Notes: generated by a model from the sequence alone, not told the origin. Shown: positions 8,146 to 15,255, counted from the stretch's first letter. The stretch: 51,068 nucleotides of DNA from Candidatus Buchananbacteria bacterium (GCA_030650095.1 JAUSEE010000044.1:1-51068), one strand, 5' to 3'. Translations and numbers: made by a program.

Positions 8146-9123
8146 GTGTTTCCGGTATATGTCTTAGAAAAAGGCACCAAGTTGCCTGAAGAGGGGACTT
8201 ATTACATTGTGGCTGGAAACGGCTTGTTCTTGCGCAAAGACACAGGCTTGATACGAGCCACGGTGGCAGTTGAAGGTATTTCTTTTTTGGATAAGATTGA
8301 TCTCTCAGCGCGGCTGCTCTTGCCGAAATTGTCGCAGGAGCTGATTGTCCGCTCCCTCTTGTTTTTTCGGGCGGTGTATAAGAGGTTTCATGGTGAAGCC
8401 GAAGTGCAGATACATTATAGTTCCGCCACGCAAGAATATTTCATTCATTGTCCGAAGCAGAAAGTCAGCGCGGCCGGTGTTGATTACGATTCCAAAGAAA
8501 GGTTTGAGGGTTTCCAACTGGTGGGCACCATTCATTCGCATTGCGGTTTTCTAGCCTTTCATTCTTCCATTGATCACAATGATGAAAAGTATTTTGACGG
8601 TTTGCATATTACCATCGGCCACGTGGATCAGCCCTATTTTACCATTAGCTGTTCTATGATGGTCAATGGCAACAGGTTTACCTTTGAACCGGAAGATGCC
8701 ATCATCGGCATCAAGAAGGTTGAGTGGCAGAAAACGTCTGTCCTAAATCACCGTCGTAAGTCTGTTTCTCATACCCAGACCGGTGGCCAGCCTCTGGAAG
8801 GGAAAAGCTTGATTAGCCGACTGTTTGATTTATCACCTGATAATTATTGGCAGTATGCTCCTGGCCATCAGTATTCAGGCATCACAGTCAAGGCCGATCA
8901 ATTTTGGGATATCGCCATGCCCGAAGGCCAGGATTACCGCCATGTCAGTTTTCCCAAGAGTTGGCTGGAAAGAGTGAGTGAACATATTTATCCTAAAATT
9001 ACTCTTACCAGTACTTATGTTGCCAGTGCACCCGTTGCCAAGGTTCCCGGTTCTATTGTGGCGGCTGACATTGTTTCGTCTCGTCCCGCTGTTGAAGCCG
9101 GCGATCCCTGGGGCGAAGAATAA
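8146..9123 (+). CDS. JAMM/JAB (Mov34/MPN) metalloprotease, predicted deubiquitinase-like
   Basis: Predicted zinc isopeptidase that would mature or remove the ubiquitin-like protein. The JAMM signature is complete: H130-x-H132, seven residues, then S140-x-x-D143, preceded by a glutamate-rich strand. The domain spans about residues 55-195. The C-terminal 130 residues are an unassigned extension rich in aromatics and prolines. I follow the GTG start at 8146, with aggag at 8131-8135. An in-frame ATG further down would remove the first strand. The E2-like gene ends 16 nt upstream and the E1-like gene starts 3 nt downstream, so coupling is tight. PRTRC protein A is a Mov34-type protein in the same kind of cassette. 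Confidence 0.85.
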   Translation: MFPVYVLEKGTKLPEEGTYYIVAGNGLFLRKDTGLIRATVAVEGISFLDKIDLSARLLLPKLSQELIVRSLLFFRAVYKRFHGEAEVQIHYSSATQEYFIHCPKQKVSAAGVDYDSKERFEGFQLVGTIHSHCGFLAFHSSIDHNDEKYFDGLHITIGHVDQPYFTISCSMMVNGNRFTFEPEDAIIGIKKVEWQKTSVLNHRRKSVSHTQTGGQPLEGKSLISRLFDLSPDNYWQYAPGHQYSGITVKADQFWDIAMPEGQDYRHVSFPKSWLERVSEHIYPKITLTSTYVASAPVAKVPGSIVAADIVSSRPAVEAGDPWGEE

Positions 9124-9126
9124 GCC

Positions 9127-9792
9127 ATGAAAATAAAGGTTATCGGCATTGGCGGCATTGGCGGGGCGCTTTTGCCAGCCTTGACAAGATACCTTAATTT
9201 TGCTTATAATGGTTCCGAGATCACACTCATTGATGGCGACAGTTATGAAGAAAGAAATAACCAGCGCCAAGAGTTTGATGAATTGGGCTACAAAGCCGAA
9301 GTTACGGCCGAGCGCCTAAGGCCGTTATTTAACAATTTACTTTTTGTTTTTAAAAACGAGTATGTTACTCCAGGCAATGTCTATGAAATCATCAGGGAGG
9401 ATGACATTGTTCTTATGGGAGTTGACAATCATGCCACTAGGAAATTGGTTTCTGACAGATGCGAGGATATGGAAACTGTAACCTTGATTTCCGGGGGCAA
9501 TGATTTTACGGACGGCAATGTGCAAATGTATATAAGGAAAAACGGCGAGGATATTACCTTGCCGATTGCCAACGATTTTCATCCCGAAATTATGGAGCCG
9601 GCAGACAGAAATCCGGCCGATGTTGGTTGCGGTGAATTAGCTGAAAGCGAACCGCAGTTGGTTATCGCCAACAATGCTATGGCGGCGGTTATGCTCTCTG
9701 CTTTCTACAGCTATTTGCAAGGCAAAGTAACTTACGACGAGATTTATGTTGATATTCTAACTGGTAATTCCCGAGCAGTTAATCGGCGATAG
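9127..9792 (+). CDS. ThiF/E1-like adenylating enzyme
   Basis: Predicted to adenylate the C-terminus of the ubiquitin-like protein and form a thioester. A Rossmann nucleotide-binding loop, GIGGIGG, is at residues 7-13. The acidic strand end D36-G-D38 is followed by the E1-type arginine-bearing ERNNQRQ (42-48), and MGVDN is near residue 98. The predicted catalytic cysteine is C168 in VGCGE, followed by an IANN helix, an arrangement resembling PRTRC ThiF proteins. At 221 residues it is compact, and the paired CxxC zinc sites of ThiF/MoeB are absent. No thiamine or molybdopterin genes lie nearby, which argues against a sulfur-carrier role. Start ATG is 3 nt after the JAB stop. Confidence 0.87.
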   Translation: MKIKVIGIGGIGGALLPALTRYLNFAYNGSEITLIDGDSYEERNNQRQEFDELGYKAEVTAERLRPLFNNLLFVFKNEYVTPGNVYEIIREDDIVLMGVDNHATRKLVSDRCEDMETVTLISGGNDFTDGNVQMYIRKNGEDITLPIANDFHPEIMEPADRNPADVGCGELAESEPQLVIANNAMAAVMLSAFYSYLQGKVTYDEIYVDILTGNSRAVNRR

Positions 9793-9833
9793 ACGCTGAT
9801 TTGCTAAAACCAAAAAAAACAAGGAGAAAGAAC

Positions 9834-10130
9834 GTGTCCAACAACAACGAAACCGCCGTAGCAGAAGATGAAGAAGTGGAATTGGCAGAGGTTGCTCCAG
9901 TTCGAAACGAAGCCACCGGCATTATCACCGTAACGTGCGGCGCCAACGTCAGCACTTTCGGCAATATTAGCGGGCGTAGCATTGGCGCTTTGCGTCAGGA
10001 CTTGGGCGACGTGCTCGGTATTCAGCCAGGTGCCAAGGCGATCGCGTCCGGCGAAGAGGTCAACGATGATTACATCACTGTAGACGGCGACCGCATCGAA
10101 TTCATCAAGGAATCCGGCACGAAGGGCTAA
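9834..10130 (+). CDS. Ubiquitin-like protein (beta-grasp, GTKG tail)
   Basis: Small 98-residue protein, predicted conjugated modifier. The first 28 residues are acidic and probably disordered. Residues 29-98 read as a beta-grasp fold: strand GIITVTCG, helix GALRQDLGDVLG, strands around YITVDGDRIEFI. It ends in GTKG, so a glycine is C-terminal without processing. I recall the same GTKG ending in PRTRC system protein C (Prok_Ub). I chose GTG at 9834 because aaggag (9821-9826) lies 7 nt upstream; a TTG at 9801 would add 11 basic residues and has no such site. The gene is visibly richer in C-ending codons than its neighbours, as in highly expressed or transferred genes. ThiS or MoaD is the alternative, but no partner genes are present. 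Confidence 0.82.
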   Translation: MSNNNETAVAEDEEVELAEVAPVRNEATGIITVTCGANVSTFGNISGRSIGALRQDLGDVLGIQPGAKAIASGEEVNDDYITVDGDRIEFIKESGTKG

Positions 10131-10176
10131 CCCAAAACAAGCAGTACTTTAATTTAAACTTTAACTTAAACACAGG

Positions 10177-10210
10177 CGGGCAGTATAGTAATATATTGCC
10201 CGTTTTTTTT
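10177..10210 (+). terminator. Terminator of the ubiquitin-like cassette
   Basis: 11-bp stem cgggcagtata/tatattgcccg with one G-U pair and a gtaa tetraloop, then eight T. It marks the end of the four-gene unit. Confidence 0.93.
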
Positions 10211-10288
10211 ATTCTTTACATTTTATTATTTATTTGCTAATCTGATTGAGGTTTATTTTATTTTAGCTTAATTTCGGCTTAATTTCTC

Positions 10289-10317
10289 TTGACAGACTGG
10301 TTATTTTGGTATAAGAT
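10289..10317 (+). promoter_or_regulatory. Secondary candidate promoter before infA
   Basis: TTGACA at 10289-10294 with TAAGAT at 10312-10317 (17-nt spacing) or TATAAG at 10310-10315 (15 nt). Weaker than the promoter that follows 38 nt later; together they could be a tandem pair. Confidence 0.45.
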
Positions 10318-10326
10318 GAACTTATA

Positions 10327-10354
10327 TTGACAAATAACCCAAATCTGCTATAAT
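10327..10354 (+). promoter_or_regulatory. Main promoter of the infA-rpsI ribosomal operon
   Basis: Perfect TTGACA (10327-10332), 16-nt spacer, perfect TATAAT (10349-10354). The start is predicted near 10361, giving a leader of about 250 nt. The leader holds a 7-bp hairpin ctaaact/agtttag (10412-10429) and the structured element at 10453-10589. This explains the 400-nt gap between 10211 and infA. Confidence 0.9.
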
Positions 10355-10452
10355 TATCAGAGCAGAAAAAAACCTAAAAATTAGCTTATTTAAGTTTAAA
10401 TTCTGGGCTAGCTAAACTACCTAGTTTAGTTGCCAAGAATTTTATTTTTAAG

Positions 10453-10589
10453 TGTTGTTGGCCGAATACCGCTGGTTTTTATCCAGAGGTATGAAGGCCA
10501 GTGTGAGGAAAATGCTGTCAGCGGAGCTGACTCCTCTCATTTGAATTTGCCCAGATATTGCGGTCTTTGAGACCGCAATCAAATTCATT
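10453..10589 (+). ncRNA. Structured leader element, copy A (covarying with copy B at 31059)
   Basis: A roughly 137-nt element in the infA leader. Predicted stems: ggcc/ggcc closing a first domain; tacc-x-ctgg/ccag-x-ggta; gagg/cctc enclosing gtcagc/gctgac with a gga loop; aatttg/caaatt enclosing attgcggtct/agaccgcaat. Copy B at 31059-31196 keeps the unpaired segments (gttgtt, cagtgtgaggaaaa, cggag, catttgaa, cccagat, ttcatt), while its stems change on both sides. It ends 20 nt before the infA ATG, which lacks an obvious Shine-Dalgarno, so an effect on translation is possible. Alternatives are a regulatory RNA of unknown class or a mobile palindromic element acting as single-stranded DNA. Confidence 0.65.
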
Positions 10590-10608
10590 AATAAAATATC
10601 AGTGTTTA

Positions 10609-10848
10609 ATGCCAAATAAGGAAGGAAACACCACACAGTCCAAAGATTTTTTGGAACTTGACGGAGAAGTCATAGAATCTTTGCCGGCCACCACTTTTAA
10701 GGTAAAATTGGATAACGGCCATGAGATTCTGGCTCATTTATCAGGCAAAATGAGGATGTTCAACATCCGCATCTTGCCGGGAGATAAAGTCAAGGTACAA
10801 ATGACTCCCTACGACTTAACCAAGGGTAGAATAACCTATCGTTACTAA
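10609..10848 (+). CDS. infA: Translation initiation factor IF-1
   Basis: Binds the 30S A-site during initiation. The 79-residue S1/OB-fold protein has the family sequence [20 protein letters not shown] and RILPGDKV, and ends in GRITYRY, as expected. The N-terminus carries about seven extra residues compared with the usual 72. I chose the ATG at 10609; the upstream in-frame TTG at 10558 lies inside a conserved RNA stem and is unlikely. No clear Shine-Dalgarno precedes the ATG, and the structured element ends 20 nt upstream. First gene of the ribosomal operon; rpmJ follows 7 nt later. Confidence 0.95.
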   Translation: MPNKEGNTTQSKDFLELDGEVIESLPATTFKVKLDNGHEILAHLSGKMRMFNIRILPGDKVKVQMTPYDLTKGRITYRY

Positions 10849-10855
10849 ACTAATT

Positions 10856-10969
10856 ATGAAAGTAAGATCATCAGTTAAAAAAATCTGCAAGGATTGTCAG
10901 GTTGTGCGTCGCAAAAAAAGACTTGTAGTCATATGTAAAAACCCCAAGCATAAGCAAAGGCAGGGTTAG
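10856..10969 (+). CDS. rpmJ: Ribosomal protein bL36
   Basis: A 37-residue basic protein of the large subunit, starting [14 protein letters not shown] and ending KHKQRQG. The cysteine and histidine zinc ligands (C11, C14, C27, H32) are all present, so it is the zinc-binding form. It sits between infA and rpsM, the classic position. Confidence 0.95.
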   Translation: MKVRSSVKKICKDCQVVRRKKRLVVICKNPKHKQRQG

Positions 10970-11010
10970 TTTAAGTTAAATGTTAATAGTTAATCGTTAA
11001 AAGTTATTAT

Positions 11011-11403
11011 ATGGCAGTAAGAATCGCAGGAACAACTTTACCCAATGATAAAAGAGTGGAGATAGGCTTGACTTATATTTTAGGCATCGGTCGATCTCTT
11101 TCTAATAGGATTTTGAAAAAAGCCAAGGTTAGTCCTGATATCAGGGTTAAAGATTTAAACGAAGAACAGGCTAATGAGCTTAGGAATATAATTGAAAAGC
11201 AGTATACAGTTGAAGGAGAATTAAGAAGAGAAGTGATGGGCAACATAAAAAGGTTGAAAGAAATAAAGTCATATCGCGGCACCAGACATGCCAAAAATTT
11301 GCCGGCCAGGGGACAGAGGACTAAAACCAATAGTCGCACAGTCAGAGGCAATACCAGAAAAACTATGGGATCAGGCCGAAAAGATATTGGACAAAAAACC
11401 TAA
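11011..11403 (+). CDS. rpsM: Ribosomal protein uS13
   Basis: Small-subunit head protein contacting the P-site tRNA and uS19. The 130-residue sequence begins [15 protein letters not shown] and carries the YILGIGRS helix-hairpin-helix and the basic tail with [11 protein letters not shown]. Length and order (infA-rpmJ-rpsM-rpsK-rpsD) are standard. Confidence 0.97.
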   Translation: MAVRIAGTTLPNDKRVEIGLTYILGIGRSLSNRILKKAKVSPDIRVKDLNEEQANELRNIIEKQYTVEGELRREVMGNIKRLKEIKSYRGTRHAKNLPARGQRTKTNSRTVRGNTRKTMGSGRKDIGQKT

Positions 11404-11427
11404 TTTAAGCGAAATTAAATTTTCAAA

Positions 11428-11895
11428 ATGAGCGAAGAATTGAAAAATACAAATGAATCAACAATAGAGCCTCAGGTTTCTTCGGATAAAGTATCTAAAG
11501 ATCAGATTAAGAAAGTTAGAACCAAGGGTAAAAAAAGCGTTGTCAGGCAGGTTTCTTCCGGCCGAGCTTATGTTAAATCTACTTACAATAATACTATCGT
11601 CACTTTTACCGATCAAAATGGCAATGTTTTAAGCTGGTCTTCAGCCGGACAATGCGGTTTCAAGGGCCCGAAGAAATCAACTCCTTATGCGGCCAGTGTT
11701 ATTGTTAAGGATGCTTATGAAAAAGCCAAAAAATACGGGCTTAAAGAAGTGTCTGTTTTTGTCAAAGGCATAGGTGGCGGACGAGAAGCTTCCATTAGAG
11801 CTTTAAACGCCAATGGCATTAATGTTAATAACATTAAAGATGTAACTCCGATTCCTCATAATGGTTGCCGGGCCAAGAAGCCTCGCCGAGTTTAA
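11428..11895 (+). CDS. rpsK: Ribosomal protein uS11
   Basis: Small-subunit platform protein. The 155 residues include a lysine- and serine-rich N-terminal extension of about 35 before the conserved body starts at [14 protein letters not shown]. The conserved core [15 protein letters not shown] and the C-terminal [13 protein letters not shown] are all present. The extension is unusually long compared with the usual 129 residues and looks disordered. Start ATG is 25 nt after rpsM. Confidence 0.96.
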   Translation: MSEELKNTNESTIEPQVSSDKVSKDQIKKVRTKGKKSVVRQVSSGRAYVKSTYNNTIVTFTDQNGNVLSWSSAGQCGFKGPKKSTPYAASVIVKDAYEKAKKYGLKEVSVFVKGIGGGREASIRALNANGINVNNIKDVTPIPHNGCRAKKPRRV

Positions 11896-11920
11896 TAATT
11901 ATTAAGATCAGTTAAATATA

Positions 11921-12547
11921 ATGAAGAGTCAAGATCCACAATGTAAACAATGCCGTCGGGCTGGCGAAAAGCTATTCCTTAAAGGTGAAAAATGCGAGGG
12001 TGCCAAATGCACCTTGATTAAGCGCAACTTCGCTCCTGGCGTTCATGGCAACAAAGGCTTTAAAAGATTAACCAATTACGGCAAGCAGTTGGCAGAAAAG
12101 CAAAAAGCTAAAAGGATGTACGGCTTAAGAGAAAAGCAGTTTAGGAATTATTTTGATAAGTCTTTAAAAAAAGTCGGTAAAACAGGCGAGTTGCTTTTTG
12201 GCATGTTGGAAAACCGGCTGGATAATACGACTTTCAGACTTGGTTTTGCCAAATCCAGAAGCCAAGCCAGACAAGTTGTCGGCCATGGACATATTGAAGT
12301 AAACGGCCAGAAAGTTGACATTCCGTCTTATCAGGTTAAAGTAGGCGATATCATCTCCATTAAAGAAAAGGCCTTGAAATCAAATTTCTTTGAAATTATC
12401 AAGCCTGATTTGGAAAAGAAAGAACTAGTGCCTTGGCTCTCGCTGGACAGGAAAGAATTCAAAGGCAAAATTACCGGCGTGCCGAATCTATCAGACGTAG
12501 CCTTAAATATTGATTGGCAGAGCATCGTTGAGTTCTATTCTAAGTAA
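11921..12547 (+). CDS. rpsD: Ribosomal protein uS4, zinc-binding form
   Basis: Primary 16S rRNA-binding assembly protein. The 208-residue sequence has an intact N-terminal zinc site (C8, C11, C25, C30), then the FAPGVHG motif and a C-terminal S4 RNA-binding domain starting near SRSQARQVVGHGH. Length is standard. It sits in the usual place between uS11 and RNA polymerase alpha, although a repeat has entered the gap to rpoA. Confidence 0.96.
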   Translation: MKSQDPQCKQCRRAGEKLFLKGEKCEGAKCTLIKRNFAPGVHGNKGFKRLTNYGKQLAEKQKAKRMYGLREKQFRNYFDKSLKKVGKTGELLFGMLENRLDNTTFRLGFAKSRSQARQVVGHGHIEVNGQKVDIPSYQVKVGDIISIKEKALKSNFFEIIKPDLEKKELVPWLSLDRKEFKGKITGVPNLSDVALNIDWQSIVEFYSK

Positions 12548-12551
12548 TAAC

Positions 12552-12626
12552 GCGCCTGTCTAGGCGCATCACTAAAAATGTCATCCCGAGTGAAGTGAGC
12601 AAAGCGAACGAAATCGAGGGATCCAG
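12552..12626. repeat. GTCATCCCGAG-type palindromic repeat between rpsD and rpoA
   Basis: A short hairpin, gcgcct/aggcgc with a 4-nt loop (12552-12567), is followed by tgtcatcccgag...cgagggatcc (12580-12626). The latter is the dispersed repeat type seen in many bacterial genomes, and a degenerate relative starts at 33831 (tcatcctgag). There is no T-tract, so it is not a terminator. Confidence 0.6.
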
Positions 12627-12694
12627 TATCTTTAATACAAGCATTCATAATTATCATACTAAATCATTGCCCCCAAGGGCAGGAGGAAAAAAAT

Positions 12695-13555
12695 ATGAAA
12701 CACATCTCATTACCAAAAAAATTTATTGTCGAGGAAGAAGAAAAGGGCAAGAAAGCCAAAGTGGTTATCGAACCTTGCTTTCCTGGTTATGGAGTAACTT
12801 TGGGCAACGCCTTAAGAAGGGTGCTTTTGTCATCTCTTCCGGGCGGAGCAGTCACAGCTGTCAAAATTGATGGCGTCAACCATGAATTCAGCACTATTGA
12901 TAATGTGGCTGAAGATGTAGTTGAAATCATACTTAATCTTAAGCAACTGCGAGTTAAGGTTTATAGTGATGAGCCGGTTGCTCTAAAATTAAATGCCAAA
13001 GGAGAAGGCAAAGCCACCGGAGCTGATGTTGGCAAATCTTCTGATGCGGAAATTATCAATAAAGATCAAGTGATTGCCACCCTAACCAGCAAGGAGTCCA
13101 AATTGAATATGGAAATAACCGTCGCCAAAGGCATAGGTTATGTTCCGTCTGAAGAACAAATGAACAGTCGGGAAAAAGGCGAAATAGGCGTTATCTTGGT
13201 TGATTCCATATTTACACCGGTTTTAAATGTCGGTTTGGATGTAGTGGCCACCCGTGTCGGACAAAAAGTGGATTATGATAAAATAGTTTTAGATATTGAA
13301 ACCGACGGCACAATTAGCGCTGAAGAAGCAGTGCAAAAAGCGGCCGAAGTCTTGGCCAATCAATTCAGCTGGATTATGGAAGGCGGACGAGTGGAAATGG
13401 AAGAAGTTAATGTTGAAGCTCCGGTCCAATTGTCAGAAGCTACAAGCACTTTGGAAGATATAGCTCAAGCCATAGAAGAAGTTCCAGAGCCGGTTAAGAA
13501 AAAAAGAGCTAAAAAAGAAGAAAAAGCAGAAAAAGAAGAAGTTATCGAAGAATAA
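12695..13555 (+). CDS. rpoA: RNA polymerase alpha subunit lacking a recognisable alpha-CTD
   Basis: Dimer that nucleates RNA polymerase assembly. The N-terminal domain is complete, with GYGVTLGNALRRVLLSSLPG near residues 30-50 and the C-terminal dimerisation helix around residue 225. After about residue 235 the expected helix-hairpin-helix alpha-CTD (about 75 residues, with L-x-x-R motifs) is missing. It is replaced by roughly 45 charged residues rich in Glu and Lys. The total of 286 compares with about 315-330 in most bacteria. The stop is normal and rplQ follows, with no relic of a CTD in another frame that I could see. A strong Shine-Dalgarno (aggagg, 12680-12685) precedes the ATG. Confidence 0.95.
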   Translation: MKHISLPKKFIVEEEEKGKKAKVVIEPCFPGYGVTLGNALRRVLLSSLPGGAVTAVKIDGVNHEFSTIDNVAEDVVEIILNLKQLRVKVYSDEPVALKLNAKGEGKATGADVGKSSDAEIINKDQVIATLTSKESKLNMEITVAKGIGYVPSEEQMNSREKGEIGVILVDSIFTPVLNVGLDVVATRVGQKVDYDKIVLDIETDGTISAEEAVQKAAEVLANQFSWIMEGGRVEMEEVNVEAPVQLSEATSTLEDIAQAIEEVPEPVKKKRAKKEEKAEKEEVIEE

Positions 13556-13587
13556 AATAATATAGTTACAGTCGAAAATCAACCATT

Positions 13588-13950
13588 ATGAGACATCAAA
13601 AGAAAGGTAAAAAATTAGGCCGGGAAAAGGCGCCACGAAAAGCTTTATTTAGAAGTTTGGCGACCAGCTTTGTTATTTATGAAAAAATAAAAACAACTCA
13701 GGCTAAAGCCAAAGTGATGCGTCCGATTATTGAAAAGATAATAACTTTATCCAAAAAAGACACTCTTCATAATCGCCGGCAGGCTTTAAAGGTGCTGTAT
13801 ATTGAAGATGCGGTCAAAAAATTGTTTGAAGTTATCGGTCCTAGATATAAAAGCAGGCAGGGCGGTTATACCAGAATCGTCAAATTATTGCCCAGAAAAA
13901 ATGATGGAGCAGAAATGGCCATTTTAGAATTAGTTGATGAAAAAGAATAA
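13588..13950 (+). CDS. rplQ: Ribosomal protein bL17
   Basis: Large-subunit protein near the tunnel exit. The 120 residues begin MRHQKKGKKLGREKAPRKAL and include LATSFVIYEKIKTTQAKAK and the C-terminal GGYTRIVKL segment. Its last bases lie 1 nt before the rplM ATG. Position after rpoA is the usual one. Confidence 0.96.
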   Translation: MRHQKKGKKLGREKAPRKALFRSLATSFVIYEKIKTTQAKAKVMRPIIEKIITLSKKDTLHNRRQALKVLYIEDAVKKLFEVIGPRYKSRQGGYTRIVKLLPRKNDGAEMAILELVDEKE

Positions 13951-13951
13951 T

Positions 13952-14308
13952 ATGGAAAAAATAGAAAGAAAAACTCATAAAATTGATGCTACTGGCCGGC
14001 CTTTGGGCCGATTAGCCACCGAAGTGGCGATGATTTTACGCGGCAAGAACAAAGTGACTTTCCAGCCTCACATTGATGGCGGTGATTTTGTGGAAATTAT
14101 TAATCCTGATAAAATCAAGTTTACCGGTAAGAAATTGGCTCAAAAGGAATTCATCACCCACAGCAATTATCCGGGCGGACTTAAAAGAAAGAAAGTCAGG
14201 GATGTATTTGCCACTGATCCGGGCGAGGTTTTAAGAAGAGCGGTTGTTGGCATGTTGCCCAAGAATAAATTAAGAGATTTAATGATTAAGAGATTGATAA
14301 TCAAATAA
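13952..14308 (+). CDS. rplM: Ribosomal protein uL13
   Basis: Early-assembly large-subunit protein. Motifs DATGRPLGRLATEVA, LRGKNKVTFQPHIDGGD and GMLPKNKLRD identify it. From the ATG at 13952 it is 118 residues, shorter than the usual 142 because the C-terminal tail ends right after MIKRLIIK. An ATG at 13937 overlapping rplQ would add five residues and cannot be ruled out. uS9 begins 2 nt later, the normal pairing. Confidence 0.95.
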   Translation: MEKIERKTHKIDATGRPLGRLATEVAMILRGKNKVTFQPHIDGGDFVEIINPDKIKFTGKKLAQKEFITHSNYPGGLKRKKVRDVFATDPGEVLRRAVVGMLPKNKLRDLMIKRLIIK

Positions 14309-14310
14309 TT

Positions 14311-14727
14311 ATGCCGGAAGAAAAGAAAATCATAAGTAAAAAATATATCTATGGCAAGGGAGCTAGAAAAAGTTCCACTGCTCAGGTTAGGTTATACGAA
14401 AAAGGCAAAGGCGGTGTTGAAGTTAATGGTTTAAAATTGAAAGAATATTTCAAAACCGAGGCTTTGCGGGATGTTGTTGTAAGCCCGCTTAAATTGACCA
14501 GCCATCTGAAAGATTTAGATGTGACAATCAAAGTCCACAGCGGCGGACAGCAAGGGCAGGCCGATGCTTGCCGGCATGCCATGTCCCGGGCTTTGGTGGC
14601 TTTGGATAAAGAGTTAAGACCGGCTTTGAAAGCCGAGGGTTTCCTGACCCGTGATCCGCGCGTGAAGGAAAGAAAGAAACCGGGATTGAAGCGCGCCAGA
14701 AAATCTCCGCAATGGAGCAAACGTTAA
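14311..14727 (+). CDS. rpsI: Ribosomal protein uS9
   Basis: Small-subunit head protein whose C-terminal tail reaches the P-site tRNA. The 138 residues include YGKGARKSSTAQVR, VHSGGQQGQADACRHAMSRAL and the basic C-terminus ending KSPQWSKR. The usual final KR is present. Last gene of the operon, followed by a bidirectional terminator. Confidence 0.97.
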   Translation: MPEEKKIISKKYIYGKGARKSSTAQVRLYEKGKGGVEVNGLKLKEYFKTEALRDVVVSPLKLTSHLKDLDVTIKVHSGGQQGQADACRHAMSRALVALDKELRPALKAEGFLTRDPRVKERKKPGLKRARKSPQWSKR

Positions 14728-14750
14728 TTTTATTTCAACTATAGTAAAAA

Positions 14751-14777
14751 ACACGCAACTTAGGTTGTGTGTTTTTT
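14751..14777. terminator. Bidirectional terminator after rpsI
   Basis: 9-bp stem acacgcaac/gttgtgtgt with one G-U pair and a ttag loop. There is a T-run on the plus side and an A-run on the left, which gives Ts on the minus strand, so it could also end a minus-strand transcript from the palindromic region to its right. Confidence 0.88.
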
Positions 14778-14794
14778 CTATATAATTTCTTCTC

Positions 14795-14972
14795 GAAACC
14801 TTTTGGCCGCAAAAGGTTTCCCCAAATCTCGCGACCTTGAAAAATTTATAGTCGAATTCAAAACTCCGCACCGCTAATCTTCAAAACTCGCCCAACCCCA
14901 TTAATTATCTATTGAACGGGTTGGGCTCAAACATTGAAGATTTGGCTTATAGACAATAAGCCAACACGGTGC
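14795..14972. ncRNA. Nested palindromic region, candidate structured RNA
   Basis: The 540-nt gap between rpsI and the next gene is full of matched stems. Here I see a 10-bp hairpin gaaacctttt/aaaaggtttc (14795-14820). It is followed by a three-way arrangement: outer stem gcaccg/cggtgc (14868-14873 with 14967-14972), enclosing aatcttcaa/ttgaagatt (14876-14884, 14934-14942), which encloses gcccaaccc/gggttgggc. Beside them is a separate hairpin tggcttat/aataagcca. Strand is unclear. The minus strand ends in the bidirectional terminator but lacks a convincing promoter. A 28-codon minus-strand frame (15013 to 14927) overlaps it without a Shine-Dalgarno. No known RNA class was recognised. Confidence 0.5.
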
Positions 14973-15042
14973 TCTCGTTTTACCTTCTCCTTAAATTTTT
15001 CAATTGTCGCCATGTTTATTTATAAAATTATAATAAAATAAG

Positions 15043-15201
15043 GCGAACATTAAAAAATATTGTGCCAATTTTACATAAAGCGAGCGTTAAGAAGCTAATA
15101 TTCTGTTGCTATTTTGATTATTAGCTTTAGCGAGCTTATGTAAAATTAGCCATGATTTTTTACGTTCGCGATTTTTGTGGTACTTTTTATAAAAAAGTAC
15201 C
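15043..15201. repeat. Long imperfect palindrome plus hairpin
   Basis: Outer arms gcgaacattaaaaaat and attttttacgttcgc (15043-15058, about 15155-15169) enclose aattttacataa/ttatgtaaaatt, which encloses aagctaata/tattagctt. The whole forms one stem-loop of about 127 nt. A second perfect hairpin, ggtactttt/aaaagtacc, follows at 15179-15201. No open reading frame fits. It may be a relic of a palindromic mobile element or a structured transcript. Confidence 0.55.
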
Positions 15202-15255
15202 AAAGAGAATATTTTAAATATAAAATATTTGTAAGTATAAAAAATACCAAACCCA

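Noticed and set aside
9801-9833. TTG start at 9801 for the ubiquitin-like protein
   Set aside because: The Shine-Dalgarno at 9821-9826 points to GTG 9834, and the upstream residues are basic and unlike the rest.
9127-10130. ThiF plus small beta-grasp protein as thiamine or molybdopterin sulfur-carrier genes
   Set aside because: No thiG, thiC, moaE or related gene nearby, zinc cysteines of ThiF/MoeB are missing, and JAB and E2-like partners are present.
5778-10130. Pup/UBact-proteasome or Bil-type defence system
   Set aside because: No proteasome, Pup ligase or AAA unfoldase in the window, and no phage-defence neighbours; the E2 motif resembles the PRTRC type instead.
10558-10608. Longer infA start at TTG 10558
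   Set aside because: Those codons fall in the conserved 3' hairpin of structured element A and are not part of IF-1.
14943-14963. ggcttatagac as the 3' signature of RNase P RNA
   Set aside because: The matching 5' core (gaggaaagtcc-type) is absent at a suitable distance on the same strand; upstream is rpsI.
14868-15013. A 28-codon minus-strand frame (15013 to 14927) as a leader peptide or tmRNA tag
   Set aside because: No Shine-Dalgarno, no downstream minus-strand gene, and no tRNA-like ends or resume sequence. The frame overlaps stems that explain its sequence better.
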